Assembly: GCA_030068525.1 (NCBI GenBank)
Contig: JASJOS010000002.1
Span: 248,001-312,000 of the forward strand
Source: Xanthocytophaga flava
GTDB taxonomy: Bacteria > Bacteroidota > Bacteroidia > Cytophagales > 172606-1
DNA length: 64,000 nt
Direction: 5' to 3'
Shown here: one piece after another, positions 1-9,294 of the stretch
Layout: each line of letters opens with the position of its first letter
Position numbering within the stretch: position 1 is the first letter of the stretch
The notes under the pieces: model-generated
Told to the model about the DNA's origin: nothing
Databases searched by the model: none
The model's input: the letters and a program-made list of their open reading frames with translations, nothing else
Program-made: the position numbers and the translations under genes

Positions 1-945
1 ATCAGCAGGGGAAGTAGGGAAGAAATAGCCATCTACAATAGCTGAAAACCATGGTGTACCTGGTTTTGCTGTTGCTTCTAATAGTTGTTCTGCTGGTATA
101 GCCCGTAATGCTGCTAATGAGTTAGCACCTGCGTCTGCTGCAAATTTTACACCTGTCTGCTCTGCTTGACTAAGAGGCATCAAGGGTTGCAGAGATAATA
201 AAGATCCACTTTCTCCAATGGCACCAGCAATCAGATTTTTAGAATGAGGTGACGCCATCTGTGCACTCACTGCAAAAGATCCTGCTGATTCACCTGCAAT
301 TGTAACTCTTTTGGGGTCACCACCAAAGGCTGCAATGTTTTGTTGTACCCAACGCAATGCAGCAGTCTGGTCCATTAATCCATAGTTGCCAGAGGCTTTG
401 TTGGGAGATTCTTTGGTAAGTTCGGGATGAGCCATGAAGCCAAATACACCTAAACGATAATTTACGGTAAGGGCTACAATTCCTTTCTGAGCCATGCTTT
501 CTCCATCATACCGGGCTTCAGAACCATCGCCAGCTACAAAGCCGCCACCATAGAAGTATACCAGCACAGGTAATTTTTCATTTCCGGATTTAGCGGGGGT
601 CCAAACATTCAGATACAAACAATCTTCACTCATGCCATTGGAACGGAAACCCATATCGCCAAAAATTGGACGTTGCATAGCTCTGGGACCAAATTTTTCG
701 GTTTTAAGTACCCCTGTCCAATTCTTTACAGGCTGCGGTTCTCTCCAGCGCAGATCACCTACAGGTGGAGCGGCAAATGGGATACCTTTAAATGAACGGA
801 TGCCACTTTTTTCTGTTGTACCTTCTACAAGACCATTGGCTGTCTTAACCTGATTGGCCTTGTCTGAAATAGTTTTGGGTGCCTGCGCTATAGCCATTGA
901 GACCAACTGAGTAGTCGCAGCCAGTAATAATAGGAGTGTTTTCAT
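1..945 (-). CDS. Type B carboxylesterase, 3' end cut by window edge
   Basis: Partial alpha/beta hydrolase of the carboxylesterase type B family; 315 codons are present and the C-terminus lies beyond base 1. The ATG at 945 opens a clear signal peptide (MKTLLLLLAATTQLVSMAIA), so it is exported. Family blocks seen in order are FKGIPFAAPPVGDLRWREPQ, SEDCLYLNVWTP, the oxyanion-hole stretch YFYGGGFVAGDG, NYRLGVFGF and the nucleophile elbow GESAGS near residue 220. The acid and histidine of the triad would be in the missing part. The gene is divergent from a Nudix-fold regulator at 1128, and the 182-bp gap holds an inverted repeat. A closely similar esterase/regulator pair lies at 18340-20896. Family is certain; the ester substrate is not known. 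Confidence 0.93.
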   Translation of the reverse strand, partial: MKTLLLLLAATTQLVSMAIAQAPKTISDKANQVKTANGLVEGTTEKSGIRSFKGIPFAAPPVGDLRWREPQPVKNWTGVLKTEKFGPRAMQRPIFGDMGFRSNGMSEDCLYLNVWTPAKSGNEKLPVLVYFYGGGFVAGDGSEARYDGESMAQKGIVALTVNYRLGVFGFMAHPELTKESPNKASGNYGLMDQTAALRWVQQNIAAFGGDPKRVTIAGESAGSFAVSAQMASPHSKNLIAGAIGESGSLLSLQPLMPLSQAEQTGVKFAADAGANSLAALRAIPAEQLLEATAKPGTPWFSAIVDGYFFPTSPAD

Positions 946-991
946 AAAGGTGAATGGTATTAAACAATTCGATTATTGAAATAATTTTTTA

Positions 992-1066
992 TATTGTCGC
1001 AATAGTGAACAATAGTAAAAAACAAATTTGGAACTTCCAAAAATAATGTTGCAAATTGCGACAATA
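992..1066. promoter_or_regulatory. Inverted repeat in esterase/regulator divergent promoter region
   Basis: A perfect 12-bp inverted repeat, tattgtcgcaat at 992-1003 and attgcgacaata at 1055-1066, sits between the divergent esterase and Nudix-fold regulator genes. Palindromic sites in the shared promoter are usual for NrtR-type regulators. That the neighbouring regulator binds here, with the 51-bp spacing allowing a loop or two separate half-sites, is inference. Confidence 0.5.
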
Positions 1067-1127
1067 AAAGTTTGAAAGGTACTATACATTTTTGTGCACC
1101 CTATCTGGTTGTTAATTTTGTCTATAG

Positions 1128-1847
1128 ATGAATAATTCTTCCTCGCTTCTTCCTCCCAGTGGTGAAGGCTTTTTGCCAGGACTGGCAATAGATCTGGTCA
1201 TTTTTGGATTTCATGAAAATCAGTTGAAGATTCTCCTATTGGAATATAAGAATACCGGCTTATTTGCCCTTCCTGCTGGTTTTATTAAAAATGATGAGAA
1301 TCTGAATGATGCTGCTCGTAGAGCTTTGACAGAACGTACAGGATTACATGATATTTATTTGGAACAATATTATGTGTTTGGAGATGTAACACGTCATGAT
1401 CCTACCCCTTTGGAAGCCATCATGTTAGGAAAGGGACATGTGCCTTCTCACGATCATTGGTTATTACGGCGGTTTGTTTCAGTAGGATATTATGCATTGG
1501 TTGATTTCACACAAGCAGTACCTATTCCGGATTTGTTGTCAGATCAATGTGAGTGGCATGATCTGAATAACCTGCCTTCACTGATGTTAGATCATACCAC
1601 TATGGTGAACAAAGCGTTACAGACATTACGAGATAATCTGGATCATAAGCTCATTGGGACTAACCTTTTGCCTGAGACTTTTACAATGGGGGACTTACAA
1701 ACATTATATGAGACAATACTTGGTGAAAAATTAAATCGAACCAGTTTTCAACGTAAAATGCTGGATTTAAATATCCTGGAAAGATTAGATAAGAAATGGA
1801 CTGGTGGTGCACATAAGGCACCTTATCTCTATCGATTCAAACGTTGA
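1128..1847 (+). CDS. NrtR-type Nudix-fold transcriptional regulator
   Basis: 239 aa. The N-terminal Nudix fold (about residues 18-150) is followed by a winged-helix segment (about 165-239) ending in the GGAHKAPYLYRF-type signature of this family. The Nudix box region GFIKNDE...RALTERTGL keeps the shape of the motif but has Ala and Arg where the catalytic box (GX5EX7REUXEEXGU) has Glu, so hydrolysis is unlikely. NrtR-family proteins use the fold to sense a nucleotide or sugar-type ligand and to control DNA binding. The gene is divergent from the esterase at 1-945, suggesting control of that gene and of itself. The paralogue is at 18340-19116. Ligand unknown. Confidence 0.88.
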   Translation: MNNSSSLLPPSGEGFLPGLAIDLVIFGFHENQLKILLLEYKNTGLFALPAGFIKNDENLNDAARRALTERTGLHDIYLEQYYVFGDVTRHDPTPLEAIMLGKGHVPSHDHWLLRRFVSVGYYALVDFTQAVPIPDLLSDQCEWHDLNNLPSLMLDHTTMVNKALQTLRDNLDHKLIGTNLLPETFTMGDLQTLYETILGEKLNRTSFQRKMLDLNILERLDKKWTGGAHKAPYLYRFKR

Positions 1848-2698
1848 ATAGCTTAACAAAATAGATGAACAAATCTATTGATACTATCCATAAATCTACT
1901 CAGATTAAGAGGAAGTATATTATAGACAAGGTTAGTTTGTACTTACTATACATTTTTCTGAAGTCTGATTACTCCTTTTACCAACATTTTAGTGGGAGTT
2001 TTATATAAAAATGCTAAAAGCCTGCATGTTCTTCTATATGTAATTAGTTAGTGGGTTTAAGATAAAATCCTACCTGCATACAAGGATATAGTGCATTTGT
2101 TTGTGCAATAGATAGGTTATAAAAAACTTACTACATAATTGGATACTAAAGGTGTCTACTAGTTTTAAAAGAAGTGGAAATGATACTTTCAAAGCAAGGT
2201 AAGCCTATTTATTAATTGATAGACGTCAAATATATAGATCGATAGTATGTGAAATCGTAACTTAAAATCTATCTTTACAGCCTTATAAAATTATATAACT
2301 ACTTCCAACAATAGATATACCTGAAGATGTAATGTCTGGAATTATTTCTCTGCATTGTAAGATCAGGTTGTCATTATTTATAATATCCCCTGACTGGTAA
2401 TAATCCTCTCAAAATAGCAACCATTCTGCATTTCTTTTCTTTCTACTTTTGGCTATCCACTATATATAAACAGCCAGCATTGACTTCATCTATTTATAAT
2501 CAGGAATTTGCAGAGAATAGATAACTCGTACAACTATCTCCGGATTATAAAGAAATTTTCTATGTCCTTCATTGAACAGGAGAAGTAGAGATCATGATAA
2601 GATCAAAGTGAAATATCTTATATGAGCTTAATTTCTAGAATACCGGCAGGAGGGTACTCATATAAATAAGATTTGTCTATTTTAAATTTCAGTTACGC
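1848..2698. other. 851-bp AT-rich gap, no gene seen
   Basis: The gap between the Nudix-fold regulator and the chemosensory operon is strongly AT-rich with stops in all frames and no reading frame worth calling. It should contain the promoter and leader of the MCP gene. A TACTTTTG element near 2447, which resembles the Bacteroidetes -7 box TAnnTTTG, is the only promoter-like word I noticed, and it lacks a well-placed -33 TTTG. Confidence 0.4.
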
Positions 2699-4486
2699 AT
2701 GCAATTTTCAATAAAGGCCAAATTAATACTTGCTTTCTCAGTATTACTTTTTTTGTCAGCAACAATCTTCTTTTTGGGTAATCGCAATACCAGTACTATC
2801 AATACGAGGGTAAATGAAATTGTTGATGTAAATGCCCGATTAATAACTCTATCGGCAAAAATTGCAGAAGATGTACAATTCATTACCAAACGGGAAAAAG
2901 ACATCATTATTACTCGTGATCGGGACCAGATGCAGGACTGGATAGATGACAGTGAAGCTCGGAATGAGGAGATGAACAAACGGCTTGAAGAGTTGCAATC
3001 TTTGTCTAGTAAGGAAGATAAAGAACTAATAGAGCAGTTTCTGATTGTATGGAAAGATTATAACAAGAACTTCACTAAAATCAAGCATCTGGCATTTACT
3101 GTTAATACAGATTCTAGCAACCAAGCTGCTTATACACTTTCTTCTACTGTTACCCGAAAAGTGACAGTAGATGCTACCACTATCATGAGTAAGATAGTGA
3201 AACGTAATGAGGAATCTTTATCAAAAGCTAAAGAAGAAACTGCTGCAATTTATGGACATGGACAAACAAATATGTTCATTTTGATTATTGTAGGTGCTAT
3301 AATATCTGCCGGTATTATATTTTGGATTATTACTTCGCTGAAAAAATCGCTTCAACAGGCACAAAATGCTATTACTTCACTGGCTGCTGGTAATTTCTCA
3401 ATTACCATTGATAAATACAATCAGGATGAAATAGGAGCCTTACTGGATCAGATACGATACATGGTTGGCAAACTGAATAATAGTGTTTCATTGGCTAAAC
3501 GTGTGTCAGAAGGGGATCTCTCATTAGATCAGAACCATAAGATAGAAGGTGAGTTAGACAGTGCACTTAATGAGATGGTAGTTCGTCTGAGAGATATTAT
3601 GGGCATTATTATGCAGGGAGCTGATAACATCGCTTCGGCCAGCTTGCAGATGAGTGCATCAGCTCAACAGGTATCGCAAGGTGCAACTGAACAGGCTGCC
3701 TCTATTGAAGAGGTTTCTTCATCTATTGAACAGATGACGTCCAATATCAATCAGAATACAGATAATGCACAACAAACTGAGAAAATAGCCTTACAGGCTG
3801 CAGATGATATTAATAAGGGCAATCAATCAGTAGGAAATACAGTTTCATCAATGAAGACCATTGCTGAAAAGATTACGATTGTTGGAGAAATATCCCGCCA
3901 GACTAATCTGTTGGCCCTGAATGCAGCGGTAGAGGCAGCACGTGCCGGTGAACATGGAAAAGGATTTGCTGTTGTGGCGGCTGAAGTACGTAAACTAGCA
4001 GAAAGGAGTCAGTTGGCAGCACTGGAAATTGACGAACTTTCCAAAGCCAGCGTTGTAACAGCGGAAATGTCAGGTAACATATTGGAACAACTGGTGCCTA
4101 ATATTCAGAAGACATCTCGTCTGGTACAGGAAATATCAGCTGCAAGTATAGAGCAGAACTCTGGAGCAGAACAGATCAGCACAGCCATACAGCAGCTTAA
4201 TCAGGTAATTCAACAGAATGCTGCTTCTTCTGAAGAAATGGCAACCAGCGCTGAAGAACTATCCGCTCAGGCGGAACAACTGAAGGATGCCATTGCTTTC
4301 TTTAAAATTGAGAAAAATAGCTATCAGAAGATTCAGAAAATCACGGAGAAAAATAATAAATCTACTCGTATTAGTTTTAATCCAATTCAGACAAAAAACA
4401 CTACCAATGTACCCAAAGCATCAACAAAAGGGGTAACAATTCATATGGGAGAGGATAATCTGGATGAGGAATATGAAAAATATTAA
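2699..4486 (+). CDS. Methyl-accepting chemotaxis protein
   Basis: 595 aa transmembrane chemoreceptor, first gene of the chemosensory operon. TM1 is at about residues 8-27 and TM2 at about 192-213. Between them lies a roughly 160-residue helical ligand-binding region of four-helix-bundle type. A HAMP domain follows TM2, and a second HAMP-like stretch spans about 258-300. The long coiled-coil signalling domain carries the hairpin-tip signature around residues 398-430 ([18 protein letters not shown]). It would control the CheA at 5612 through the CheW at 7742. Gln/Glu-rich stretches around 320-345 and 490-530 look like methylation helices for the CheR at 8251. The C-terminus (EEYEKY) does not resemble a CheR-tethering pentapeptide. 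The start is the ATG just before the first TM. Signal sensed is unknown. Confidence 0.95.
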   Translation: MQFSIKAKLILAFSVLLFLSATIFFLGNRNTSTINTRVNEIVDVNARLITLSAKIAEDVQFITKREKDIIITRDRDQMQDWIDDSEARNEEMNKRLEELQSLSSKEDKELIEQFLIVWKDYNKNFTKIKHLAFTVNTDSSNQAAYTLSSTVTRKVTVDATTIMSKIVKRNEESLSKAKEETAAIYGHGQTNMFILIIVGAIISAGIIFWIITSLKKSLQQAQNAITSLAAGNFSITIDKYNQDEIGALLDQIRYMVGKLNNSVSLAKRVSEGDLSLDQNHKIEGELDSALNEMVVRLRDIMGIIMQGADNIASASLQMSASAQQVSQGATEQAASIEEVSSSIEQMTSNINQNTDNAQQTEKIALQAADDINKGNQSVGNTVSSMKTIAEKITIVGEISRQTNLLALNAAVEAARAGEHGKGFAVVAAEVRKLAERSQLAALEIDELSKASVVTAEMSGNILEQLVPNIQKTSRLVQEISAASIEQNSGAEQISTAIQQLNQVIQQNAASSEEMATSAEELSAQAEQLKDAIAFFKIEKNSYQKIQKITEKNNKSTRISFNPIQTKNTTNVPKASTKGVTIHMGEDNLDEEYEKY

Positions 4487-4527
4487 TAAGTTCTTATTTT
4501 AAAACAACTACCTGCTATAAAAGGATT

Positions 4528-4818
4528 ATGAGTAAGGGTGTCGATATTATTTGTAATGATCAGGCTGAAGGAGTAGCTCAACTTACTATCAGTGGTAATC
4601 TCACATTACGAAATGCAACAACAGTGAAACAGGCATTAATTGAAGCACAAGATAAGTATAAGTATTTGTCTGTTCTACTATCAGAAGTTAATGCATTGGA
4701 TGTATCAGTCATTCAGATTATCATGGCTGCCAAAAGCTCGAATCCGGCGATACAATGGAATATAACATTATCAGATGATATTCAAACTTTATTGGTTCGG
4801 GCTGGGCTGACACTGTAA
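4528..4818 (+). CDS. STAS-domain protein in chemosensory operon
   Basis: 96 aa single-domain protein. The fold pattern fits STAS / anti-sigma-factor antagonist proteins: TISGNLTLRNATTVKQAL, then LSEVNALDVSVIQIIMAA. The second stretch aligns with the SpoIIAA loop that carries the phosphorylated serine, and a Ser is present in DVS. It lies 41 bp after the MCP and 38 bp before the first CheY, so it is very probably co-transcribed with them. STAS proteins occur in some che operons as accessory regulators, but no anti-sigma kinase is encoded nearby. Whether it is phosphorylated, and by what, cannot be read from the sequence. Confidence 0.8.
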   Translation: MSKGVDIICNDQAEGVAQLTISGNLTLRNATTVKQALIEAQDKYKYLSVLLSEVNALDVSVIQIIMAAKSSNPAIQWNITLSDDIQTLLVRAGLTL

Positions 4819-4856
4819 TCTATTAAACCCTGCAATTTTAGATACTATATAGTGTG

Positions 4857-5219
4857 ATGAAAAAAACAATTCTACTGGTTGAGGATACAGGAAGTATACG
4901 TTCACTTGTTCAGTTAACCCTGCAAGGGGAAGGATATCATGTATTAGCTGGGGTAGATGGTGCAGATGCACTCAAATACCTGGATGGTACAAACATAGAT
5001 TTGATAATCACGGATCTGAATATGCCTAATATGAACGGCATTGCTTTTATCCGGGAAGTTCGTATCAGAGAAGAGTATAAATATATTCCTATTGTGCTTT
5101 TTACAACAGAAGCAGAATCTATAAAGAAAAAAGCCAGAGAGGCTGGGGCTACCGGAGCAATTGCTAAGCCTTTTCAAAAGGACGAACTCCTTGGAACTAT
5201 AAAAAAATTGATACGATAA
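4857..5219 (+). CDS. CheY-like single-domain response regulator (first copy)
   Basis: 120 aa receiver domain with no output domain. Phospho-acceptor Asp is in LIITDLNMPNM (about residue 53), the acidic pair is in LLVEDTGS, the conserved Thr is in LFTTEAES and the Lys is in IAKPFQ. A GTG at 4854 reads MMKK; I prefer the ATG at 4857. It is one of two tandem CheY genes, 20 bp apart, that share the sequence TDLNMPNM and are probably an old duplication. It is expected to be phosphorylated by the CheA at 5612. Since this is a probably non-flagellar bacterium, the target is more likely gliding, pili or another output than a flagellar switch (inference). Confidence 0.92.
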   Translation: MKKTILLVEDTGSIRSLVQLTLQGEGYHVLAGVDGADALKYLDGTNIDLIITDLNMPNMNGIAFIREVRIREEYKYIPIVLFTTEAESIKKKAREAGATGAIAKPFQKDELLGTIKKLIR

Positions 5220-5239
5220 TTAACCGTCCTTAGTATAAC

Positions 5240-5599
5240 ATGGGAAAAACTATACTCATAGTAGATGATTTTGAAAGTTCATTAAATATACTGGAGAAGT
5301 CTCTTGAAAAGGCAGGCTATCAGGTTTTGAAAAGTGGTGATGGGCAGGAAGCTCTGACACACTTTGATGGACGTGATATAGACCTGGTAATCACAGATTT
5401 GAATATGCCCAACATGGATGGGATTAGCTTAGTGAAGGCGATTCGGGCAAATACAGAATATAAATTTACGCCGGTGATTCTGTTGACTACCAAATCCAAT
5501 CAACAGGAGCAGGCAAAAGAAGCAGGGGTTACCTCCTTTATGCAAAAGCCTTTTCAGGTAGAGGCATTGTTGGCAAACGTACGGAAAATAGTCAGATAA
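5240..5599 (+). CDS. CheY-like single-domain response regulator (second copy)
   Basis: 119 aa receiver domain. The acidic pair is in LIVDDFES, the phospho-acceptor Asp is about residue 53 (VITDLNMPNMDG), the Thr is in LLTTKSNQ and the Lys is in MQKPFQ. It ends 12 bp before CheA. With the upstream CheY it gives the operon two receivers, which in other systems lets one act as output and the other as a phosphate sink; which one does what here is unknown. Confidence 0.92.
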   Translation: MGKTILIVDDFESSLNILEKSLEKAGYQVLKSGDGQEALTHFDGRDIDLVITDLNMPNMDGISLVKAIRANTEYKFTPVILLTTKSNQQEQAKEAGVTSFMQKPFQVEALLANVRKIVR

Positions 5600-5611
5600 C
5601 GCAGCTTTTGT

Positions 5612-7729
5612 ATGGATTCACTACATGAAAAGTTTCTGGAGGAGGTAACAGAATTTGTTGCTGATCTGGAAAATGCTCTGCTGGAGCTTGAAAAAAATCC
5701 TGAAAACCAGAAACTGATTGAGAAGGTATTTCGGATTATGCATACACTGAAAGGAACCAGTGCTATGTTTGGATTTGATAAGATTGGTAACCTTACACAT
5801 GATCTGGAAACTATCTATGAATTTATCAGAGAGCAAAAAACTACTCTTTCAGAAGAGATTCTGAGTCTTACGTTTGCCTCGATTGATTTTATAAAAGTTC
5901 TGGTAGAGACAAATAATGAGCTTCCTACAGAAGAATATAAACTCAAATATGAGACCCTGCTTTTTAGCATAAAAAGGAAGGTTGATATATTGGAAGGCAA
6001 TCATTCTGCTACATCTGAGACCGCAAATAGCTCTGCCTTAGGAGAGGATACTCCTGAAATTGTATCAGATGAAAAGAAAATAGTCACCTATTATATACAG
6101 TTTATTCCTGCTGGACATCTCCTGACAACAGGTGTCAATCCTCTATATATGATTGATGACTTGTATGCATTAGGAGAGTGTAAAGTATTTTTGCGTAATA
6201 AGAATGTCCCTGATTTATCACAGATTCAGGAAGAGAGTTGTTATCTGTCCTGGGATATCTTTTTGAGCACGTCTGAGGAAAAAAGTACAATTGCAGATGT
6301 CTTTCTGTTTGCCGAAGATGCGTGCACTCTAAAGATTCATAAAATCGCAGATAAGTCTTTGTTGCAGGATGATGCATTTATTCATAAGATGAAAGAACTT
6401 TCTGTTGTTACAGAAGGTATTTCATTAGGTAGTATTACAGCCTATCTGCATAGCGTGTCTAAAGAATCTGCTCGTAAAGAAGAGAAGGCAGAATCCAAAA
6501 AAGAAGTAGTAGTGGAAGATGAACCTAAAGTATCTTTATCTAAAATTGCTTCTTCTAAAAATAACTCGCTGACCAGTATTCGTGTTGCATCACGCAAGCT
6601 GGATGAAATGATGAATGTAGTCAGTGAATTGATCACAATGCAGGCAAGATTAACGTTGTTGGCAGAGAAGAACAATTCTACCGAACTAACATCCATCGCT
6701 GAAAACTTTGATAAGCTGTTACGTCAGTTACGAGATAACTCACTAAAGATATGTCTGGTACCAATGGAGACTATCTTTTCCCGCTTTCAACGATTGGTAA
6801 GAGATCTTTCCAAAGACCTGCAGAAGAATATTATTTTTAGTACAGAAGGAGGAGAAACAGAGGTTGACAAGACTATTATTGAAAACCTGAGTGATCCGAT
6901 TCTGCATTTGCTTCGCAATAGCATTGATCATGGTATTGAGGATGCTGAGACACGAATTCGGAACGGAAAGTCTGCACAGGGAAAGATACACCTGAAAGCT
7001 TTTTACTCAGAAGGAATGGTACAGATTGTCATTGAAGATGATGGAAAGGGAATAGATCCAAAACGGATTCGTGAAAAGGCAATAGAAAAAGGAATTCTAA
7101 GTGAGACCACTCCATTAACAGATAAAGAAGCCATCAATCTTATCTTCTTGCCTGGTTTCAGTACTGCTCAGAAAGTAAGTGAAATCTCTGGAAGAGGTGT
7201 TGGGATGGATGTAGTCCGGCAGCGAATTGAAGAACTTAGAGGCGAAATATATATTGACTCGAAAGTGAATAAAGGAACAACCATGACTATTAAACTTCCT
7301 TTGTCGCTTTCCATCATTGATGGTATTCTGGTAAAAGCAGATGATACCTGTTTTGTTATACCTCTATCCGCTGTTGACAAGTGTTACGAAATCAAACATG
7401 ATGAGATACATGCAGGATTTAATGACCTTGTAATTATAGATGGAGAACAAGTGCCATTCTATTATCTGAGAGAGGAGTTTGCTATAGGCGGGGAGGCTCC
7501 TGCTATTGAACAGATTGTTACTATAACCTACGAAGGTCAGAAAATAGCGTTAATTGTAGACAGGATTGTGGGAGAGTATCAGTCGGTATTGAAGCCATTA
7601 GGGGCTATGGGTATATCCAAAGGACAGGAACTCTTGTTGGGAGCAACCATTATGGGAGATGGCACTGTAGCTCTGGTGCTGGACAGTGGTAAAATTGTTA
7701 AACAACTATTACATAAAGTTTTCATTTAA
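5612..7729 (+). CDS. cheA: Chemotaxis histidine kinase CheA
   Basis: 705 aa. Domain order: HPt/P1 at about 1-105 with the phospho-accepting His44 in MHTLKGTSAMFGF; a second folded region at about 155-280 in the place of the P2 regulator-binding domain but not clearly P2-like; a charged linker rich in Glu and Lys (285-305); P3 dimerisation at about 320-385; and a GHKL kinase domain at about 385-565 with N-box HLLRNSIDHGIED, G1 DDGKGI, GFSTA and GRGVGMDVV. The C-terminal CheW-like P5 domain spans about 568-705. It autophosphorylates under MCP control and passes phosphate to the CheY proteins. It sits 12 bp from both the CheY upstream and the CheW downstream, a tight operon. Confidence 0.96.
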   Translation: MDSLHEKFLEEVTEFVADLENALLELEKNPENQKLIEKVFRIMHTLKGTSAMFGFDKIGNLTHDLETIYEFIREQKTTLSEEILSLTFASIDFIKVLVETNNELPTEEYKLKYETLLFSIKRKVDILEGNHSATSETANSSALGEDTPEIVSDEKKIVTYYIQFIPAGHLLTTGVNPLYMIDDLYALGECKVFLRNKNVPDLSQIQEESCYLSWDIFLSTSEEKSTIADVFLFAEDACTLKIHKIADKSLLQDDAFIHKMKELSVVTEGISLGSITAYLHSVSKESARKEEKAESKKEVVVEDEPKVSLSKIASSKNNSLTSIRVASRKLDEMMNVVSELITMQARLTLLAEKNNSTELTSIAENFDKLLRQLRDNSLKICLVPMETIFSRFQRLVRDLSKDLQKNIIFSTEGGETEVDKTIIENLSDPILHLLRNSIDHGIEDAETRIRNGKSAQGKIHLKAFYSEGMVQIVIEDDGKGIDPKRIREKAIEKGILSETTPLTDKEAINLIFLPGFSTAQKVSEISGRGVGMDVVRQRIEELRGEIYIDSKVNKGTTMTIKLPLSLSIIDGILVKADDTCFVIPLSAVDKCYEIKHDEIHAGFNDLVIIDGEQVPFYYLREEFAIGGEAPAIEQIVTITYEGQKIALIVDRIVGEYQSVLKPLGAMGISKGQELLLGATIMGDGTVALVLDSGKIVKQLLHKVFI

Positions 7730-7741
7730 ATAGTTAATCAC

Positions 7742-8245
7742 GTGAGTACAGAATCTGTATCTATTCAGTCCTATTTGTCATTTAAGCTTGGACAAGAGAT
7801 ATTTGCCGCCAATGTATTGACGGTAAACGAAGTGTTGGAAGTAGGTAAAATTACCAAAGTACCTCATGCTCCTGCGTTTATGAGAGGAGTGACAAATCTA
7901 AGAGGAACCGTACTTCCTGTGATTGATACACGCGTCAAGTTTGGCATGACGCCTGTTGCTGAGACTCAGGATAGCTGCATTATTGTATTGACCATTGCAC
8001 AAAATGCAGAGGCCGGAAAGCATATTGTAATTGGAGCATTGGTAGATTCCGTTGTAGAAGTATTTGAGGCATCTCAGGAGCAGATCAAACCATTGCCTGC
8101 TATGGGGGTTCGCTACAATGCCAACTTTATTAAAGGCACCTTTAAGGTTGGAGAAGACTTTATTATGTTTCTGGATATAGACAAAGTATTTTCTTCTGAA
8201 GAACTGGTCGTATTGAATAATTCTGAAGAGGTGGCTAGTGCCTGA
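7742..8245 (+). CDS. cheW: Chemotaxis coupling protein CheW
   Basis: 167 aa CheW-domain protein that bridges receptors and CheA. Typical stretches are LSFKLGQEIFAANVLTVNEV, VPHAPAFMRGVTNLRGTVLPVID and the C-terminal GEDFIMFLDIDKVF. The start codon is GTG at 7742; the first methionine inside the frame is deep in the domain. It is 12 bp after CheA and 5 bp before CheR. Confidence 0.95.
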   Translation: MSTESVSIQSYLSFKLGQEIFAANVLTVNEVLEVGKITKVPHAPAFMRGVTNLRGTVLPVIDTRVKFGMTPVAETQDSCIIVLTIAQNAEAGKHIVIGALVDSVVEVFEASQEQIKPLPAMGVRYNANFIKGTFKVGEDFIMFLDIDKVFSSEELVVLNNSEEVASA

Positions 8246-8250
8246 ATCTG

Positions 8251-9093
8251 ATGTTTGCTGCTGATGAGTCTTCTGTTAAAATGTCTGATGCTGATTTTAA
8301 ACGAATCAGTACTTACATTTATGAGTCTTGTGGGATAAAGTTACCTGTTGCAAAGAGAAATATGGTTGAAAGCAGACTGAAGAAACGGCTTAAAATTACC
8401 CGTCAATCTTCTTTCAAGACTTACTTTGACTTTGTATTTACTACTGCAGGAAAGCAGGAAGAGCTGCAGTATATGGTAAATGCAATCACTACCAATAAAA
8501 CGGATTTCTTCAGAGAGTACAATCATTTTGAATTTCTTCGGTCAACCGTACTCCCTGAGTTACTTGATCGAACCCATAACATATTGAATGTCTGGAGTGC
8601 AGGCTGTTCCAGTGGAGAAGAGCCTTACTCTCTGGCTATGGCATTGAGTGAGTATATGACTGATCATGTCTCGTTCACATTCCGTATACTGGGAACCGAT
8701 CTTTCTACTGAAGTCCTTAGTAAAGCTATTCGGGCAGTTTATACAGAAGATAGAATTACAGACATTCCTCTTCACCTACGTAAAAAATACCTGTTGCGAA
8801 ATAAATCACATGAACAGCATGATGTTCGTATAATACCTGATCTTCGGGAAAAGGTTACTTTCCAGCAATTGAATTTTCTGGAGGAGGATCATAGAAAGTT
8901 AGGCAACTTCCATATTATTTTTTGCCGCAATGTATTAATATACTTTGATAAGCCTACTCAGGAAATGGTATTGAGTAAACTCATTTCTAAACTTGTAAAA
9001 GGTGGGTATCTGTTCATTGGCCATTCCGAATCACTGGCCCATATGAATCTGCCTGTTCAGCAACTTCGTCCTTCTGTATTTAGAAAGTTATAG
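8251..9093 (+). CDS. cheR: CheR-type protein-glutamate methyltransferase
   Basis: 280 aa SAM-dependent methyltransferase that methylates glutamates on the MCP helices. An N-terminal helical domain (about 10-75) has TTNKTDFFRE. The catalytic domain has the SAM-binding motif NVWSAGCSSGEEPYSLAM, then ILGTDLS and HIIFCRNVLIYFD. It is the last gene of the operon, 5 bp after CheW. No CheB methylesterase is encoded next to it, so demethylation must be supplied elsewhere or adaptation works differently. A nested hairpin follows at 9112-9176. Confidence 0.95.
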   Translation: MFAADESSVKMSDADFKRISTYIYESCGIKLPVAKRNMVESRLKKRLKITRQSSFKTYFDFVFTTAGKQEELQYMVNAITTNKTDFFREYNHFEFLRSTVLPELLDRTHNILNVWSAGCSSGEEPYSLAMALSEYMTDHVSFTFRILGTDLSTEVLSKAIRAVYTEDRITDIPLHLRKKYLLRNKSHEQHDVRIIPDLREKVTFQQLNFLEEDHRKLGNFHIIFCRNVLIYFDKPTQEMVLSKLISKLVKGGYLFIGHSESLAHMNLPVQQLRPSVFRKL

Positions 9094-9111
9094 CACACAA
9101 TGAGTGCACTA

Positions 9112-9176
9112 ATTCTTCCAATTACCTGTTATACATGCAGGTAAAGCTATTTTCTCTATTACCAAATTGGAAGAAT
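9112..9176 (+). terminator. Nested stem-loop after the chemosensory operon
   Basis: An 11-bp perfect inverted repeat, attcttccaat at 9112-9122 and attggaagaat at 9166-9176, encloses a second hairpin (ttacctg at 9122-9128, caggtaa at 9137-9143). It is 19 bp past the cheR stop. The T-rich but broken tract after it (gtttatcttt) makes it a possible terminator rather than a textbook one. Confidence 0.45.
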
Positions 9177-9294
9177 GTTTATCTTTATTGCCGACAACGT
9201 TTGGGATATGAATCTTACAGAGATTATTTTTATAAATAAAGCCTGTAAGAACTGGCTCACTTTCATCCCTCTAAATACTGCATAAATTTTGGCA

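Noticed and set aside
632-853. 73-codon plus-strand frame inside the first esterase gene
   Set aside because: Antisense shadow of a clear carboxylesterase coding sequence.
1974-2006. Possible terminator (actcc / gggagt) after the first regulator
   Set aside because: Stem is short and interrupted, and it is over 100 bp past the stop; too weak to call.
4857-5599. Tandem CheY genes as an assembly duplication
   Set aside because: They share motifs but differ throughout, so they are diverged paralogues.
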